Source: CAZAPG01 sp964486935
Lineage (GTDB): Bacteria > Chloroflexota > Anaerolineae > 4572-78 > J111
Direction of reading: 5' to 3'
DNA: 64,000 nucleotides
NCBI GenBank assembly: GCA_964486935.1
Contig: CAZAPG010000030.1
Span: 1 to 64,000, forward strand
In this document: piece after piece, positions 24,320-32,946 of the stretch
Layout: the number at the start of each line of letters is the position of its first letter
How positions within the stretch are numbered: the first letter of the stretch is position 1
Made by a program: the position numbers and the translations under genes
The notes under the pieces: generated by a model
The model's input: only the letters and a program-made list of their open reading frames with translations
The model's database searches: none
What the model was told of the DNA's origin: nothing

Positions 24320-24580
24320 TTATAGACCCGACAAGAGTCCAATGATAACTTCAATGGCGATGATAGCAACTATCGGGCTTAAATCGATCATACCAACGGT
24401 AGTAAATTTTCGCAACGGTTCCAATACCGGGTCGGTGATAGAGTAGAGCGCCCGGATAACCGGATTGTAGGGGTCAATTCTGATACCGGCCATTGGCAGC
24501 CACGATAGCAACACCCTGATGATAATAGCCCACACTAACAGTCGCAATAACAAGACGATGAGGAGAATGACACTACCCAT
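24320..24580 (-). CDS. yggT: YggT family membrane protein
   Basis: 86 aa with two hydrophobic segments and the family motif LLSWLPMAGIRIDPYNPVIR...DPVLEPLRK. Family members are small membrane proteins implicated in osmotic or division functions in some bacteria; the role here is unassigned. It overlaps proC by 8 nt. Its stop codon lies within the target duplication of the MITE-like element. Confidence 0.9.
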   Translation of the reverse strand: MGSVILLIVLLLRLLVWAIIIRVLLSWLPMAGIRIDPYNPVIRALYSITDPVLEPLRKFTTVGMIDLSPIVAIIAIEVIIGLLSGL

Positions 24581-25400
24581 TGTTATCTAACCCTCCCAGG
24601 TAGCGAGATTTTTTGTATGCAGCCCAGATAGCCCTGGAAAGAACGGTACGAAAGCCGCCTTTTTCTAGCTGGTATAGGGCATCGGCGGTGGTGCCGCCGG
24701 GAGAAGTTACCATATTTCGCAGTTCGGCCGGGTGACGCCCACTATCGCGGGCAAAGGCCACCGACCCTTCGATGGTTTGGTAGACAAGTTGTTCGGACAC
24801 GCGCCGCGAAAAACCCATATGCACCCCGGCGTCAATCATCGCTTCCATAAATAAAAATACGTAGGCCGGCCCCGTGCCAGACAGGGCAGTGGCCATATCC
24901 AGATAATCTTCGTGGTCTACAAACAGCTCTTCACCCAGCGCGGCCAGAATAGTTTTGGCCTGCGCCTTTTGGGTGTCGCTCACTTCATCGGTGCAGGTCC
25001 ACACCGACATCCCTTTGCCCACGCGGGCCGGCGTGTTGGGCATAACCCGCACCACCCGGTAGTGGTGAAATTTGCGGCTGATACTGCCAATTGGCGCCCC
25101 GGCGATGATGGACAGGATTAATGAGTCGGCGGGAACATGCCCCCGCAGTTCGGCCCCAACCTCGGCCAGGTTTTGGGGTTTGATGGACAGCACCACAATG
25201 TTGCGCTCTTTTACGGCCTCTAAATTGTTTTGGGTGATGTGAACGTGGTAGCGACCGGCTAATTTGTCCAATTGGTCCGGGTAGGGGTCGCTGGCAATGA
25301 TGTTGGCCGGTTCAACCAATTTTTGTTTGGTTAAACCGGCAATCATGGCGGTGGCCATTGCGCCGCTGCCAATAAAGCAGATTTTTGTTTCTTTTAACAT
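24573..25400 (-). CDS. proC: Pyrroline-5-carboxylate reductase
   Basis: 275 aa. Last step of proline synthesis (P5C to proline with NAD(P)H). The Rossmann motif is ICFIGSGAMATAMIAGL; the VVRVMPNTPARVGKGMSVW and ALSGTGPAYVFLFMEAMIDAGV signatures are both present, as is MVTSPGGTTADAL. ATG 25400 is chosen; a TTG at 25421 is an alternative but has no Shine-Dalgarno. It sits in the yggS-proC-yggT cluster. Confidence 0.95.
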   Translation of the reverse strand: MLKETKICFIGSGAMATAMIAGLTKQKLVEPANIIASDPYPDQLDKLAGRYHVHITQNNLEAVKERNIVVLSIKPQNLAEVGAELRGHVPADSLILSIIAGAPIGSISRKFHHYRVVRVMPNTPARVGKGMSVWTCTDEVSDTQKAQAKTILAALGEELFVDHEDYLDMATALSGTGPAYVFLFMEAMIDAGVHMGFSRRVSEQLVYQTIEGSVAFARDSGRHPAELRNMVTSPGGTTADALYQLEKGGFRTVLSRAIWAAYKKSRYLGGLDNNG

Positions 25401-25426
25401 TGTTGGTTTTTTCAACTCCAATAATA

Positions 25427-26179
25427 TTATGCTCGCCGCGCTCCAAAAATTGCCCGCCCCACTCTGATGATGGTAGCCCCCTCTTCGATGGCTACCTCAA
25501 AATCATCGGTCATGCCCATCGACAGGTGATGCCAGTTGATTTGCGGCAACTCCTGTTGCAACCTTTGGCTTAATTTAGCCAGACTCTTGAAAACGGACCG
25601 AACCTCTTCCGGGTTATCGCAAATAGGGGCAATGGTCATTAACCCCTGGATGACAATTTTTTCGAATTTGGCAATCTGGCCGGCTGTTTTTACAAAGGCA
25701 GCCAGTTTCTCCTGGCCGGTTGGCCAGTGATTTAAATCAAAGCCAAATTTTGACTCCTCGCCGGACACGTTACACTGCAACAGCACGTTAACCGGCGGGT
25801 GGTTGTCGCGCCGGGCCAGCCGGTTAATACGCTGCGCCAGTTTGAGGCTGTCTACAGAATGAACCAGACTGTACTGCCCCGCTAACACAGCGCCCACCTG
25901 CCGGCTTTGCAAATGACCAATAAAGTGCCAGTGAGGCGGTTTGTTGTTTGGGTTGGCCTCTAGCCATTCCCGTAACGCTACTACCTTGTCTAACCCCTCA
26001 TCCGAGCGATTTTCGCCAAAGTGACGCAGCCCGGCCCCGTAGCCCTCGACCACCGTTTCTATTGGGTGCGTTTTGGTAACGGCCACCAGGGTAATTTCAT
26101 CAGCCTTGCGCCCGGACCGTTGCGCCGCCTGCCCTATGCGCCGGTTCAGCGCGTCAAGGTTAGCCTTGATGCTGCTCAT
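25427..26179 (-). CDS. yggS: YggS family pyridoxal-phosphate homeostasis protein
   Basis: 250 aa TIM-barrel PLP-binding protein. The PLP lysine is in LVAVTKTHP; also HFGENRSDEG, WHFIGHLQSRQ and the C-terminal LSMGMTDDFEVAIEEGATIIRVG phosphate-binding region. It buffers PLP and does not have known enzyme activity. ATG overlaps the stop of the preceding yfiH-like gene as ATGA, so they are coupled. Confidence 0.95.
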   Translation of the reverse strand: MSSIKANLDALNRRIGQAAQRSGRKADEITLVAVTKTHPIETVVEGYGAGLRHFGENRSDEGLDKVVALREWLEANPNNKPPHWHFIGHLQSRQVGAVLAGQYSLVHSVDSLKLAQRINRLARRDNHPPVNVLLQCNVSGEESKFGFDLNHWPTGQEKLAAFVKTAGQIAKFEKIVIQGLMTIAPICDNPEEVRSVFKSLAKLSQRLQQELPQINWHHLSMGMTDDFEVAIEEGATIIRVGRAIFGARRA

Positions 26180-26997
26180 GCCGGTTCTCTCGCAAGGCCA
26201 ATAATTACCCCAAAGCGCCCCGTTCGCCCTTTTTCGGCCCGGTGCGAGAAAAATTCATCGGTTCGGCAGGCGGTACAGAGGTTGCTTTGAATAATCTGCT
26301 CCACGCCGGCCATGCTCAATTGCCGGCGGTTGGCGGCCCACATGTCAAAACAGGCGTGATGCGGGCGTCCATTGGGCGTAAACAACTTATCTGAATCAAC
26401 CAGCGAATTGGCCGCAGCCGCCATAACATCTGGCCCAACCTCGTAACAGCAAGGGCCAATAGAAGGACCAATGACGGCCATAATGTTTTTTGGCCGGCAA
26501 CCCAACCGGGCGGCCATAGCCTGAACCGTTGCGCCGGCCGCATTTTGCATGGTGCCGCGCCAGCCGGCGTGCGTCAACCCGATGGCTTTTTGCGCCGGGT
26601 CAAAAAAAATCAGGGGGGTGCAATCGCCAAAACGCATAAACAAAAAAATATCCGGCTCGCCGGTAATCAAGCCATCGGCCTGGCCCATCACCCGCTGTTG
26701 ATTGGCTTTGGTTACGGTAATTACCTTAGCCCCGTGAACCAGATGGCAAGATACGGTTTGCTCAGGGCTGGCGTTGACCACCTGGCAGGCATACCGGGTG
26801 TTTGAGGCAACCGCTTCAAGCTCATCTCCCACCGAGATGCTCAGGTTAAGCGCCCGGAACGGCGCCTGGCTAACCCCTCCCTTGCGGGTAAAAATGGCGT
26901 GTTTTAGTTGGGGGTAGGCGTCAAATTTTTTTACCCGGTAGATAGTCAGGCCGCTGGCATCAACCGGGTAAACGCCATGGGTGTGCTGCCGGGTCAT
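26176..26997 (-). CDS. yfiH: YfiH/LACC1-type purine nucleoside phosphorylase (polyphenol oxidase family)
   Basis: 273 aa. Zn-binding residues are visible in CHLVHGAKV, LTHAGWRGTMQ and IGPSIGPCCYEVG. The family was named a laccase/polyphenol oxidase; members have adenosine phosphorylase/deaminase activity. The ORF extends to 27177, but TATAAT at plus 27037-27042 with TTGTGT 17 bp upstream places the transcript start downstream of those codons. AGGAC 6 nt before ATG 26997 supports this start. Confidence 0.9.
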   Translation of the reverse strand: MTRQHTHGVYPVDASGLTIYRVKKFDAYPQLKHAIFTRKGGVSQAPFRALNLSISVGDELEAVASNTRYACQVVNASPEQTVSCHLVHGAKVITVTKANQQRVMGQADGLITGEPDIFLFMRFGDCTPLIFFDPAQKAIGLTHAGWRGTMQNAAGATVQAMAARLGCRPKNIMAVIGPSIGPCCYEVGPDVMAAAANSLVDSDKLFTPNGRPHHACFDMWAANRRQLSMAGVEQIIQSNLCTACRTDEFFSHRAEKGRTGRFGVIIGLAREPA

Positions 26998-27036
26998 CGT
27001 GTCCTGATTTTGGAATTTAAGCGCATGCATTGGCCC

Positions 27037-27065
27037 ATTATACCAAACTGGCATACATAACACAA
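27037..27065 (-). promoter_or_regulatory. Promoter of the yfiH-yggS-proC-yggT(-yggU) operon
   Basis: Minus strand TTGTGT (plus 27060-27065), 17-bp spacer, TATAAT (plus 27037-27042). Confidence 0.55.
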
Positions 27066-27114
27066 TTAAGTTTGCAGACATTTTAGCCTGTCTGGCCCGC
27101 GCTATTGCTGTTGA

Positions 27115-27143
27115 TTGCCAGGTTTTGGAAGGACTCGTATAAT
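27115..27143 (+). promoter_or_regulatory. Second, upstream promoter facing nrfH
   Basis: TTGCCA (27115-27120), 17-bp spacer, TATAAT (27138-27143). It would give a 170-nt leader to nrfH that runs through the operator region; it could provide basal expression. Confidence 0.45.
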
Positions 27144-27216
27144 GGAGCCGTTGGCCCAACCGGTCAAAAACTAACATTAACCCCCCAGGGATTTTTGGCA
27201 GCAGGTCAACTCAATG

Positions 27217-27280
27217 TGACATCTATCCTGACCATTTGTGACAAATGTCACTAACTTTAATCATAATTACTGTCTATAAT
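27217..27280 (+). promoter_or_regulatory. Tandem CRP/FNR-like operators and promoter of nrfHA
   Basis: Proximal site 27239-27250 is TGACAAATGTCA (perfect arms, extended as GTGACAAATGTCAC). A distal site at 27217-27228 keeps the perfect left arm TGACA. Centres are 22 bp apart. The proximal centre is 30.5 bp upstream of a perfect TATAAT (27275-27280), i.e. near -42 from the predicted start, the class II activator position. The -35 region is poor, as expected for an activated promoter. Confidence 0.65.
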
Positions 27281-27320
27281 AATCACCGCTGGAAGTGTCC
27301 CTGAAAAGGAGGGATCAATT

Positions 27321-27785
27321 ATGGGGAAAATAATGGGCCTGGCTCCTGTTTGGCTCTGGCTGGTGCTGGCCGGAGGAGCCGGCGCACTATTTGGTTTGGG
27401 CGGCTTCACCTTTACCTACGCCGAAGGCTACTCATACTTTTTAGATGACCCCGCCGCCTGCGTCAATTGTCACGTGATGCGCCCGGTGTACGATGGCTGG
27501 AATCACGGCAGCCATAAAGCCGTAGCCACCTGCAACGATTGCCATACCCCCCACTATTTTCCCGATAAATATTTAATTAAAGGCATCAATGGCTGGAATC
27601 ACAGCGTTGCCTTTACCCTGGGTAATTTTCCCGAACCTATCCGCATCACTCCCCTCAACCGGCGAGTCACGCAAGAAGCCTGCCTTTATTGTCATGGCGA
27701 TTTGGTGGTTGCTATCAGCCACCCCACCGCTGCCAACCCAACCGACTGCCTGACCTGCCACGCCGGTATTGGTCACGGGCGTTAA
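27321..27785 (+). CDS. nrfH: Cytochrome c nitrite reductase small subunit (tetrahaem NrfH)
   Basis: 154 aa. An N-terminal membrane anchor (about residues 9-30) is followed by four CxxCH haem motifs: CVNCH, CNDCH, CLYCH and CLTCH. NapC/NirT-family quinol dehydrogenase passing electrons from the quinol pool to NrfA. A clear AAGGAGGG ribosome-binding site precedes the ATG. Directly followed by nrfA, 41 nt away. Confidence 0.94.
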   Translation: MGKIMGLAPVWLWLVLAGGAGALFGLGGFTFTYAEGYSYFLDDPAACVNCHVMRPVYDGWNHGSHKAVATCNDCHTPHYFPDKYLIKGINGWNHSVAFTLGNFPEPIRITPLNRRVTQEACLYCHGDLVVAISHPTAANPTDCLTCHAGIGHGR

Positions 27786-27826
27786 CCTGTCAGATTTTTC
27801 AGCAAGCCTTACAAGGAGCGAAAACA

Positions 27827-29197
27827 ATGTCGCAATCTGCTCAATCTCGCTGGTCAACTCGAAATATTATTCTTCTGGTTGCAGTATTCGCCGCCGGAGT
27901 AATTATTACCGCCGGTCTGGCCGCGCTGCTGGTTAACATTCAGCAGCGCAAAGCCGAGGCGGTTGAATTTCCCCTTAAAGTGGTGGAAATCGCCGACGAT
28001 GAGCTGGACCCGGCTCAATGGGGCCTTAACTTTCCCCGCCAATACAACACCTTTACAAACACCCAGGATGATACCATTGAAACGCCCTACGGCGGCTCGG
28101 TGGTTTACAGCAAGCTAGAGCGTTACCCGGCTATGGTCCGGTTGTGGGCCGGCTACGCTTTCAGCATTGACCACAACGAGGAGCGAGGCCACTATTATGC
28201 CCAAATTGACCAGGCAAACACCCAACGGGTTCAGGTTGTCAGCCAGCCGGGGGCCTGCATCAACTGCCACGCCGCCGAAGCCCCTGGCCTGATTGAAGAA
28301 ATGGGCTGGGAAGCCTTCAACCGCACCCCCTACAATGACCTCAAAGACAAGCTGCACCTCGGCAGCTCATGCGCCGATTGTCACGACCCCCAAACCATGG
28401 AACTGCGCCTGACCCGCCCCGCCCTGATTAACGCCCTGACCGAGCGAGGCATTGATGTTAACAACCTCTCCCGCCAGGAAATGCGCACCTATGTTTGCGC
28501 TCAATGCCACGTGGAATATTACTTCAAAGGCGACGACAAACTGCTGACCTTCCCCTGGAGCCAGGGCCTTGGGCTTGAAAATATTGAGGTCCATTACGAC
28601 GCATACGAGTTCAAAGACTGGACTCACAAAGAGACCAATGCTCCCATGATTAAAATTCAGCACCCCGAATATGAATTGTGGAGCACCGGCCTGCACGCCC
28701 AAAGCGGCGTGGCCTGCGCCGACTGCCATATGCCTTACGTTCGGGATGGCGCGGTCAAGGTGTCGGACCACTGGCTGCGCAGCCCCCTGACCAACGTGAA
28801 CCAGGCCTGCCAAACCTGCCACCGCCAAAGCGAGGAAACGCTGAAGAACCGAATTTTGACCATTCAGAATCGCACGGCAGAATTGCTGCGCCTGAGCGAA
28901 GAAGCCCTGGTTGAAGCCATCGACGCTATTGTGGCCGCCCAGCAAGCCGGGGCCACCGACGACCAACTGGCCGAAGCCCGCCAACTTCACCGCCGCGCCT
29001 CTATGCGCTGGGATTTTGTCTCCTCAGAAAACAGCACCGGCTTCCACAGCCCCCAAGAAGCCGCCCGCATTCTGGCCCAGGCCATAGATTTTGCCCGGCA
29101 GGCTCAACTGGAGGCCGAGCGGTTGACCCTCGGCCAGGCCCTTGCCCCGGAAAATGCCAACCCGCATCTTGTTGAGGCCCTGCCCAGGGCCGACTGA
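27827..29197 (+). CDS. nrfA: Pentahaem cytochrome c nitrite reductase NrfA with CxxCH active-site haem
   Basis: 456 aa. Reduces nitrite to ammonium in the periplasm or outer face. Five haem motifs: C144-C147-H148, C182-C185-H186, C224-C227-H228, C297-C300-H301, C328-C331-H332. The first, normally CxxCK with lysine as the active-site ligand, is CINCH here. Catalytic Arg (RGHYYA, about R120), Tyr (CHVEYYF, about Y231) and His (KIQHPEY, about H279) are present. An N-terminal hydrophobic segment (13-37) may be an uncleaved anchor. The start at 27827 has AAGGAG 8 nt upstream. No dedicated NrfE/NrfI-type haem lyase lies nearby, consistent with an all-CxxCH enzyme. Confidence 0.94.
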   Translation: MSQSAQSRWSTRNIILLVAVFAAGVIITAGLAALLVNIQQRKAEAVEFPLKVVEIADDELDPAQWGLNFPRQYNTFTNTQDDTIETPYGGSVVYSKLERYPAMVRLWAGYAFSIDHNEERGHYYAQIDQANTQRVQVVSQPGACINCHAAEAPGLIEEMGWEAFNRTPYNDLKDKLHLGSSCADCHDPQTMELRLTRPALINALTERGIDVNNLSRQEMRTYVCAQCHVEYYFKGDDKLLTFPWSQGLGLENIEVHYDAYEFKDWTHKETNAPMIKIQHPEYELWSTGLHAQSGVACADCHMPYVRDGAVKVSDHWLRSPLTNVNQACQTCHRQSEETLKNRILTIQNRTAELLRLSEEALVEAIDAIVAAQQAGATDDQLAEARQLHRRASMRWDFVSSENSTGFHSPQEAARILAQAIDFARQAQLEAERLTLGQALAPENANPHLVEALPRAD

Positions 29198-29234
29198 GCC
29201 GGCGGCAGCCGCGCTGTTAACCAATAGTTGTTTC

Positions 29235-29273
29235 AACCGCAGGGGTCTTTAAAATCCCTGCGGTTTTATTTTA
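29235..29273 (+). terminator. Intrinsic terminator of nrfHA
   Basis: AACCGCAGGG (29235-29244) pairs with CCCTGCGGTT (29256-29265), followed by TTATTTTA. The tail overlaps the leuB stop codon on the other strand. Confidence 0.85.
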
Positions 29274-30339
29274 TTGCCGCCGCCACCAAATCGCCCATTG
29301 CCTGTGTGCCAATCGCGCTCTCGCCCGGCCCGGCCAAATCCGGGGTGCGATGCCCGGCGGCCAGCGCCGAGTCAACAGCGGCTTCCACGGCGTCGGCTTC
29401 GGCGGTCAGGCCAAAGGTGGTGCGTAGCATCATGGCCGCGCTGAGAATGGTCGCCAGCGGGTTGGCAATGCCCTGCCCGGCAATATCGGGCGCGGAGCCG
29501 TGAATAGGTTCGTATAGCCCAAATTTGCCTTCATTTACCGAGGCCGAAGGCAGCATGCCCATTGAACCGGCCAGCATGCTGGCTTCGTCGCTCAGAATGT
29601 CGCCAAACATATTTTCGGTGGCAATCACGTCAAAATCGCCGGGCCGGCGAATCAGGTGCATCGAGCAGGCGTCAACCAGAATATCCTCAAATTCCACGTC
29701 GGGGTATTCGGCGGCCACTTCGTGGGCCACTTCGCGCCACAGCCGGCTGGAGGCCAGCACGTTGGCCTTGTCTACCGAGGTAACTTTTTTTCGACGCTGC
29801 CGGGCCAGGTCAAACGCGACCCGCATCAGCCGGCCAATTTCGGCCTCGGTGTAGTACATGGTATCAACGGCGGCGCGGCCCTGGGCGTTATCCTGCCGGC
29901 CCTGGGGCTGGCCAAAGTACAGCCCGCCCGTCAGCTCGCGGATAATCACCAGATCGACTTTTTCTACTACCTCTCGTTTCAGGGTTGAGGCGTTGGCCAG
30001 GGCCGGATACACCTTTACGGGCCTGATGTTGGCAAACAGCCCCAACTCTTTGCGCAGCTTGAGCAGCCCCTGTTCCGGGCGCACCGGCGCTTTGGGGTCG
30101 CTCCACTTGGGGCCGCCAACCGCGCCCAGCAAGACCGCATCGCTGTTGCGGCAGGCGGCCAGGGTGTCATCGGGCAGGGAGTTGCCGGTCTGGTCAATGG
30201 CAATGCCGCCGGCCAGGGCTTCGGTAAATTCAAAGGTGTGTCTAAACTTTTGCCCCACGGTCTTGAGCACTTTAACCGCCTCGGCCACTACTTCGGGGCC
30301 AATGCCATCACCGGGGAGGAGGGTAATTTTTGCTTGCAT
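29266..30339 (-). CDS. leuB: 3-Isopropylmalate dehydrogenase
   Basis: 357 aa. Oxidative decarboxylation of 3-isopropylmalate, or of 3-methylmalate in the citramalate pathway. Motifs: LLPGDGIGPEV at the N-terminus, VIIRELTGGLYFG, the KANVLASSRLWREV stretch, TENMFGDILSDEA and the NAD-binding EPIHGSAPDIAGQGIANPLA. Last gene of the leuC-to-leuB minus-strand series. Converges on nrfA. Confidence 0.96.
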   Translation of the reverse strand: MQAKITLLPGDGIGPEVVAEAVKVLKTVGQKFRHTFEFTEALAGGIAIDQTGNSLPDDTLAACRNSDAVLLGAVGGPKWSDPKAPVRPEQGLLKLRKELGLFANIRPVKVYPALANASTLKREVVEKVDLVIIRELTGGLYFGQPQGRQDNAQGRAAVDTMYYTEAEIGRLMRVAFDLARQRRKKVTSVDKANVLASSRLWREVAHEVAAEYPDVEFEDILVDACSMHLIRRPGDFDVIATENMFGDILSDEASMLAGSMGMLPSASVNEGKFGLYEPIHGSAPDIAGQGIANPLATILSAAMMLRTTFGLTAEADAVEAAVDSALAAGHRTPDLAGPGESAIGTQAMGDLVAAAIK

Positions 30340-30430
30340 AGTTCATCCTTTATCTGGCTTTAAATATAATCGAGGCTTTAACCGGCAGCTAAAGCCTCGA
30401 CCTGATGTTTAACCTGGGCAGGATTTCTGC

Positions 30431-30910
30431 TCAAGAGTCTGCCTTTAAACCGGCAACTGTTCCGAGGGTGGTTTTGATTAAATCTTGCGGCGTAATGGCA
30501 AACACGGCGTTGGGCGTGCCGGCGGCGGCCCAGATAACCTCAAACTGCAAAAAATCCTCGTCAATGTAGGTGGGCAGTTGGGTTTTGTGACCAAACGGCG
30601 GCACCCCGCCGATGGCAAAGCCGGTAGCCTGGCGAGTGGCGTCGGCATCGGCGCGTTTGATTTTTTTGCGGCCAACGCCGCACAGCGCCGCCAGTTTTTT
30701 CTCGTCCAGCCGGTTCTCGCCACTAACCAGGGCCATGGTAGGTTGTCCATCAACCACAAACAGCAGCGATTTGACAATTTGAGCCACGGCGCAGCCAACA
30801 GCATTGGCCGCATCCTGAGCGGTGCGGGTGCTGGCTTCAAACTCTTTGATGGTGATATTGAGGCCGAGCGCCTGGCCGGCCTCGGCTACTTTTTGGGCGG
30901 TAGGGTGCAT
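30431..30910 (-). CDS. YbaK/ProX-type aminoacyl-tRNA deacylase family protein
   Basis: 159 aa. YbaK/EbsC fold, with QIVKSLLFVVDGQPTMALVSGENRLDEKKL and the C-terminal GGVPPFGH loop that binds the aminoacyl-tRNA 3' end. Members hydrolyse Cys-tRNA(Pro) or related mischarged tRNAs; the exact specificity here is unknown. ATG 30910 (MHPTAQKV) is chosen because the longer reading to 31012 is without homology and covers an intercistronic stem-loop. Confidence 0.85.
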   Translation of the reverse strand: MHPTAQKVAEAGQALGLNITIKEFEASTRTAQDAANAVGCAVAQIVKSLLFVVDGQPTMALVSGENRLDEKKLAALCGVGRKKIKRADADATRQATGFAIGGVPPFGHKTQLPTYIDEDFLQFEVIWAAAGTPNAVFAITPQDLIKTTLGTVAGLKADS

Positions 30911-30987
30911 TGGATATCTTTTGAAAGAATTGCTAAAAATTGAGCAGGGGAGCAGCCCTTCAACACGCTTCGCGTCAGGAAGCAGGA

Positions 30988-31025
30988 CAGAGGGGCAGGG
31001 GAGAGATTTCACCTTTGCCCCTCTG
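30988..31025. repeat. Intercistronic stem-loop between cimA and ybaK
   Basis: CAGAGGGGCA (30988-30997) is the exact inverse of TGCCCCTCTG (31016-31025), with further outer complementarity (GAGCAG/CTGCTC). No T-run follows, so it is more likely an RNA-processing or stability hairpin than a terminator. Confidence 0.5.
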
Positions 31026-31039
31026 CTCCCTCGCCTGAT

Positions 31040-32614
31040 TTACCTGCCTTTGCCGTTGAGCAGGGCGTATTCAACCCCATCCAGCAGCGCCCGCCAACTG
31101 GCTTCGATGATGTTGGTGTGGGCGCCCACGGTGGTCCAGTTATGCAGCGTGCCCTCTTCGTGAAAGTCGATGAGCACGCGGGTGGTAGCGGCGGTACCGG
31201 AGTCGCTATCTAAAATACGCACTTTGTAGTCGGTCAGGTGGATGTTTTTCAACTGCGGGTAATGTTTATTAAGCGCGCTCCGCAGCGCCCGGTTGAGCGC
31301 GTTGACCGGGCCATTGCCTTCGGCCACGGTGTGGCGGATTTCATTGTCAACTTTTACTTTTACGGTGGCCTCGGTAAAGAGGCCGCGTCTCTCTCGATTT
31401 TCGGTAATTACCATAAAGTCAATCACTTCAAAGGGCGGCCTGTAATTTTCGCTAACCCGGCGCAATCTTATATCTACCGAGGCTTCGGCGCCTTCAAAGG
31501 TGTAGCCCTGGTTTTCCAGTTCTTTTATTTGTTGTAGTACTTTTTGGGCGTCTTCGCGGTCGGCATCCAGGCCAAATTCGGCGGCTTTGTATAAAATGTT
31601 GCCGCGCCCCGATAATTCTGAAACCACCGCTCGCTTTTGGTTGCCCACCAGGGTGGGGTCCATATGCTGGTAGCTCTCTTCGACTTTTAAAATGGCCGCC
31701 ACGTGAATACCGCCTTTGTGAGCAAAGGCGCTGTGGCCGACAAAGGCTTGCCGGGTGTTGGGCGTCAAATTGGCCAGTTCATCCACATAGCGAGAGAGGG
31801 CGGTCAGCCTGGTTAATTGCTCATCGCTAACGCAGCAGTAGCCCATTTTTAGTTGCAAATCGGGGATAACGCTGATGATGTTGGCGTTGCCCACGCGCTC
31901 GCCATAGCCGTTGATGGTTCCCTGCACGTGGGTGGCCCCCCCCCGAATTCCGGCCAGGCTGTTGGCCACGCCCAGTTCGCAATCGTTGTGGGCGTGAATA
32001 CCAATTTGCGTGCCTTCAAATTGGCCGGCAATTCTTTTGGTGATTTCTTCAATTTCCCAGGGGGTTGAGCCGCCATTGGTATCGCACAGCACCAGGCAAT
32101 CGGCGCCGCCCATGGCGGCGGCTTTTAGAGTCAGCAGGGCATAATCGGGGTTGGCTTTGTAGCCGTCAAAAAAGTGTTCGGCATCGTACACAACTTCTTT
32201 GCCGCGTTGTTTGAAGTAGGCTACGCTTTCCTGAATCATATTCAGGTTTTCTTCCTGGTCGGTTTCCAGCACATGGTGAACGTGCAGGTCCCAACTTTTG
32301 CCCACCAGCGTCACCACGGGCGTGCCGGCTTCAACCAGCGCTTTAATATTGCCATCTTCCTCGCAGGTAGTGTTTTTGTAGCGGGTGCTGCCAAAAGCGG
32401 CAATTTTGGCGTGTTTCAGGTTGAGTTCTTTTTGACGCGCAAAAAACTCGGCATCTTTGGGGTTTGAGCCGGGCCAACCGCCTTCAATATAATGGACGCC
32501 AAATTCATCGAGCTTTTGGGCAATTTTCAGCTTGTCGTTGCACGATAGCGAAACGCCCTCGCCCTGGGTGCCGTCGCGCAGGGTAGTGTCGTATAAAAAT
32601 ATTTGCGTACTCAT
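31040..32614 (-). CDS. cimA: (R)-Citramalate synthase
   Basis: 524 aa, HMGL-like TIM barrel plus a C-terminal LeuA-type dimerisation/regulatory domain (about 395-520). Motifs: LYDTTLRDGTQGEGVSLS, EGGWPGSNPKD, and HAHNDCELGVANSL (metal ligands). Condenses pyruvate with acetyl-CoA to citramalate, feeding isoleucine synthesis through LeuCD and LeuB, which are encoded alongside. It differs from LeuA in the GWPGSNPKD region typical of CimA. Downstream of a 405-bp gap. Confidence 0.93.
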   Translation of the reverse strand: MSTQIFLYDTTLRDGTQGEGVSLSCNDKLKIAQKLDEFGVHYIEGGWPGSNPKDAEFFARQKELNLKHAKIAAFGSTRYKNTTCEEDGNIKALVEAGTPVVTLVGKSWDLHVHHVLETDQEENLNMIQESVAYFKQRGKEVVYDAEHFFDGYKANPDYALLTLKAAAMGGADCLVLCDTNGGSTPWEIEEITKRIAGQFEGTQIGIHAHNDCELGVANSLAGIRGGATHVQGTINGYGERVGNANIISVIPDLQLKMGYCCVSDEQLTRLTALSRYVDELANLTPNTRQAFVGHSAFAHKGGIHVAAILKVEESYQHMDPTLVGNQKRAVVSELSGRGNILYKAAEFGLDADREDAQKVLQQIKELENQGYTFEGAEASVDIRLRRVSENYRPPFEVIDFMVITENRERRGLFTEATVKVKVDNEIRHTVAEGNGPVNALNRALRSALNKHYPQLKNIHLTDYKVRILDSDSGTAATTRVLIDFHEEGTLHNWTTVGAHTNIIEASWRALLDGVEYALLNGKGR

Positions 32615-32735
32615 TGGAAATTTTCTCCTAAGGTTTATTGAGATAATAGAGCCTTTAGATGCTGTTGAATTTAGGGGGTGAGGATTAATAGAGTTTTTGA
32701 CTCATCAAACGCTCAAACTCCTAAACTCTATCCAC

Positions 32736-32822
32736 TCAATCATTTCCAATGCGCCGGGCGACAGCCTGAACTACAGCTATCGCCCGATTGTCACCTGCTT
32801 CGTCCTTTAATTGATTAAACAT
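32736..32822 (-). CDS. Possible small ORF (28 aa) in the fbaB-cimA gap
   Basis: ATG at 32822 with GGGAG about 5 nt upstream reads 28 codons (starting MFNQLKDEAG) to TGA at 32736. It overlaps the second REP-like hairpin. No homologue is recognised; it is too short to judge by composition. The surrounding 405-bp gap (32615-33019) otherwise holds two REP-like hairpins and a possible hairpin near 32680-32735. Confidence 0.25.
   Translation of the reverse strand: MFNQLKDEAGDNRAIAVVQAVARRIGND
32755..32786. repeat. REP-like palindrome, copy A
   Basis: CGGGCGACAGC and GCTATCGCCCG form an 11-bp imperfect stem. Nearly the same hairpin occurs at 32947-32977. Confidence 0.55.
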
Positions 32823-32946
32823 AACGCTCCCAATTTAGTTTAGGGTAATTTGTGGCAACCGGTTTCACATAGAAACAGGCAGAGCACAATTCTATCGTAT
32901 TGCGCTAATCCGCGCAAAACCGTTGATTTCTACTGAATGAATGCAG

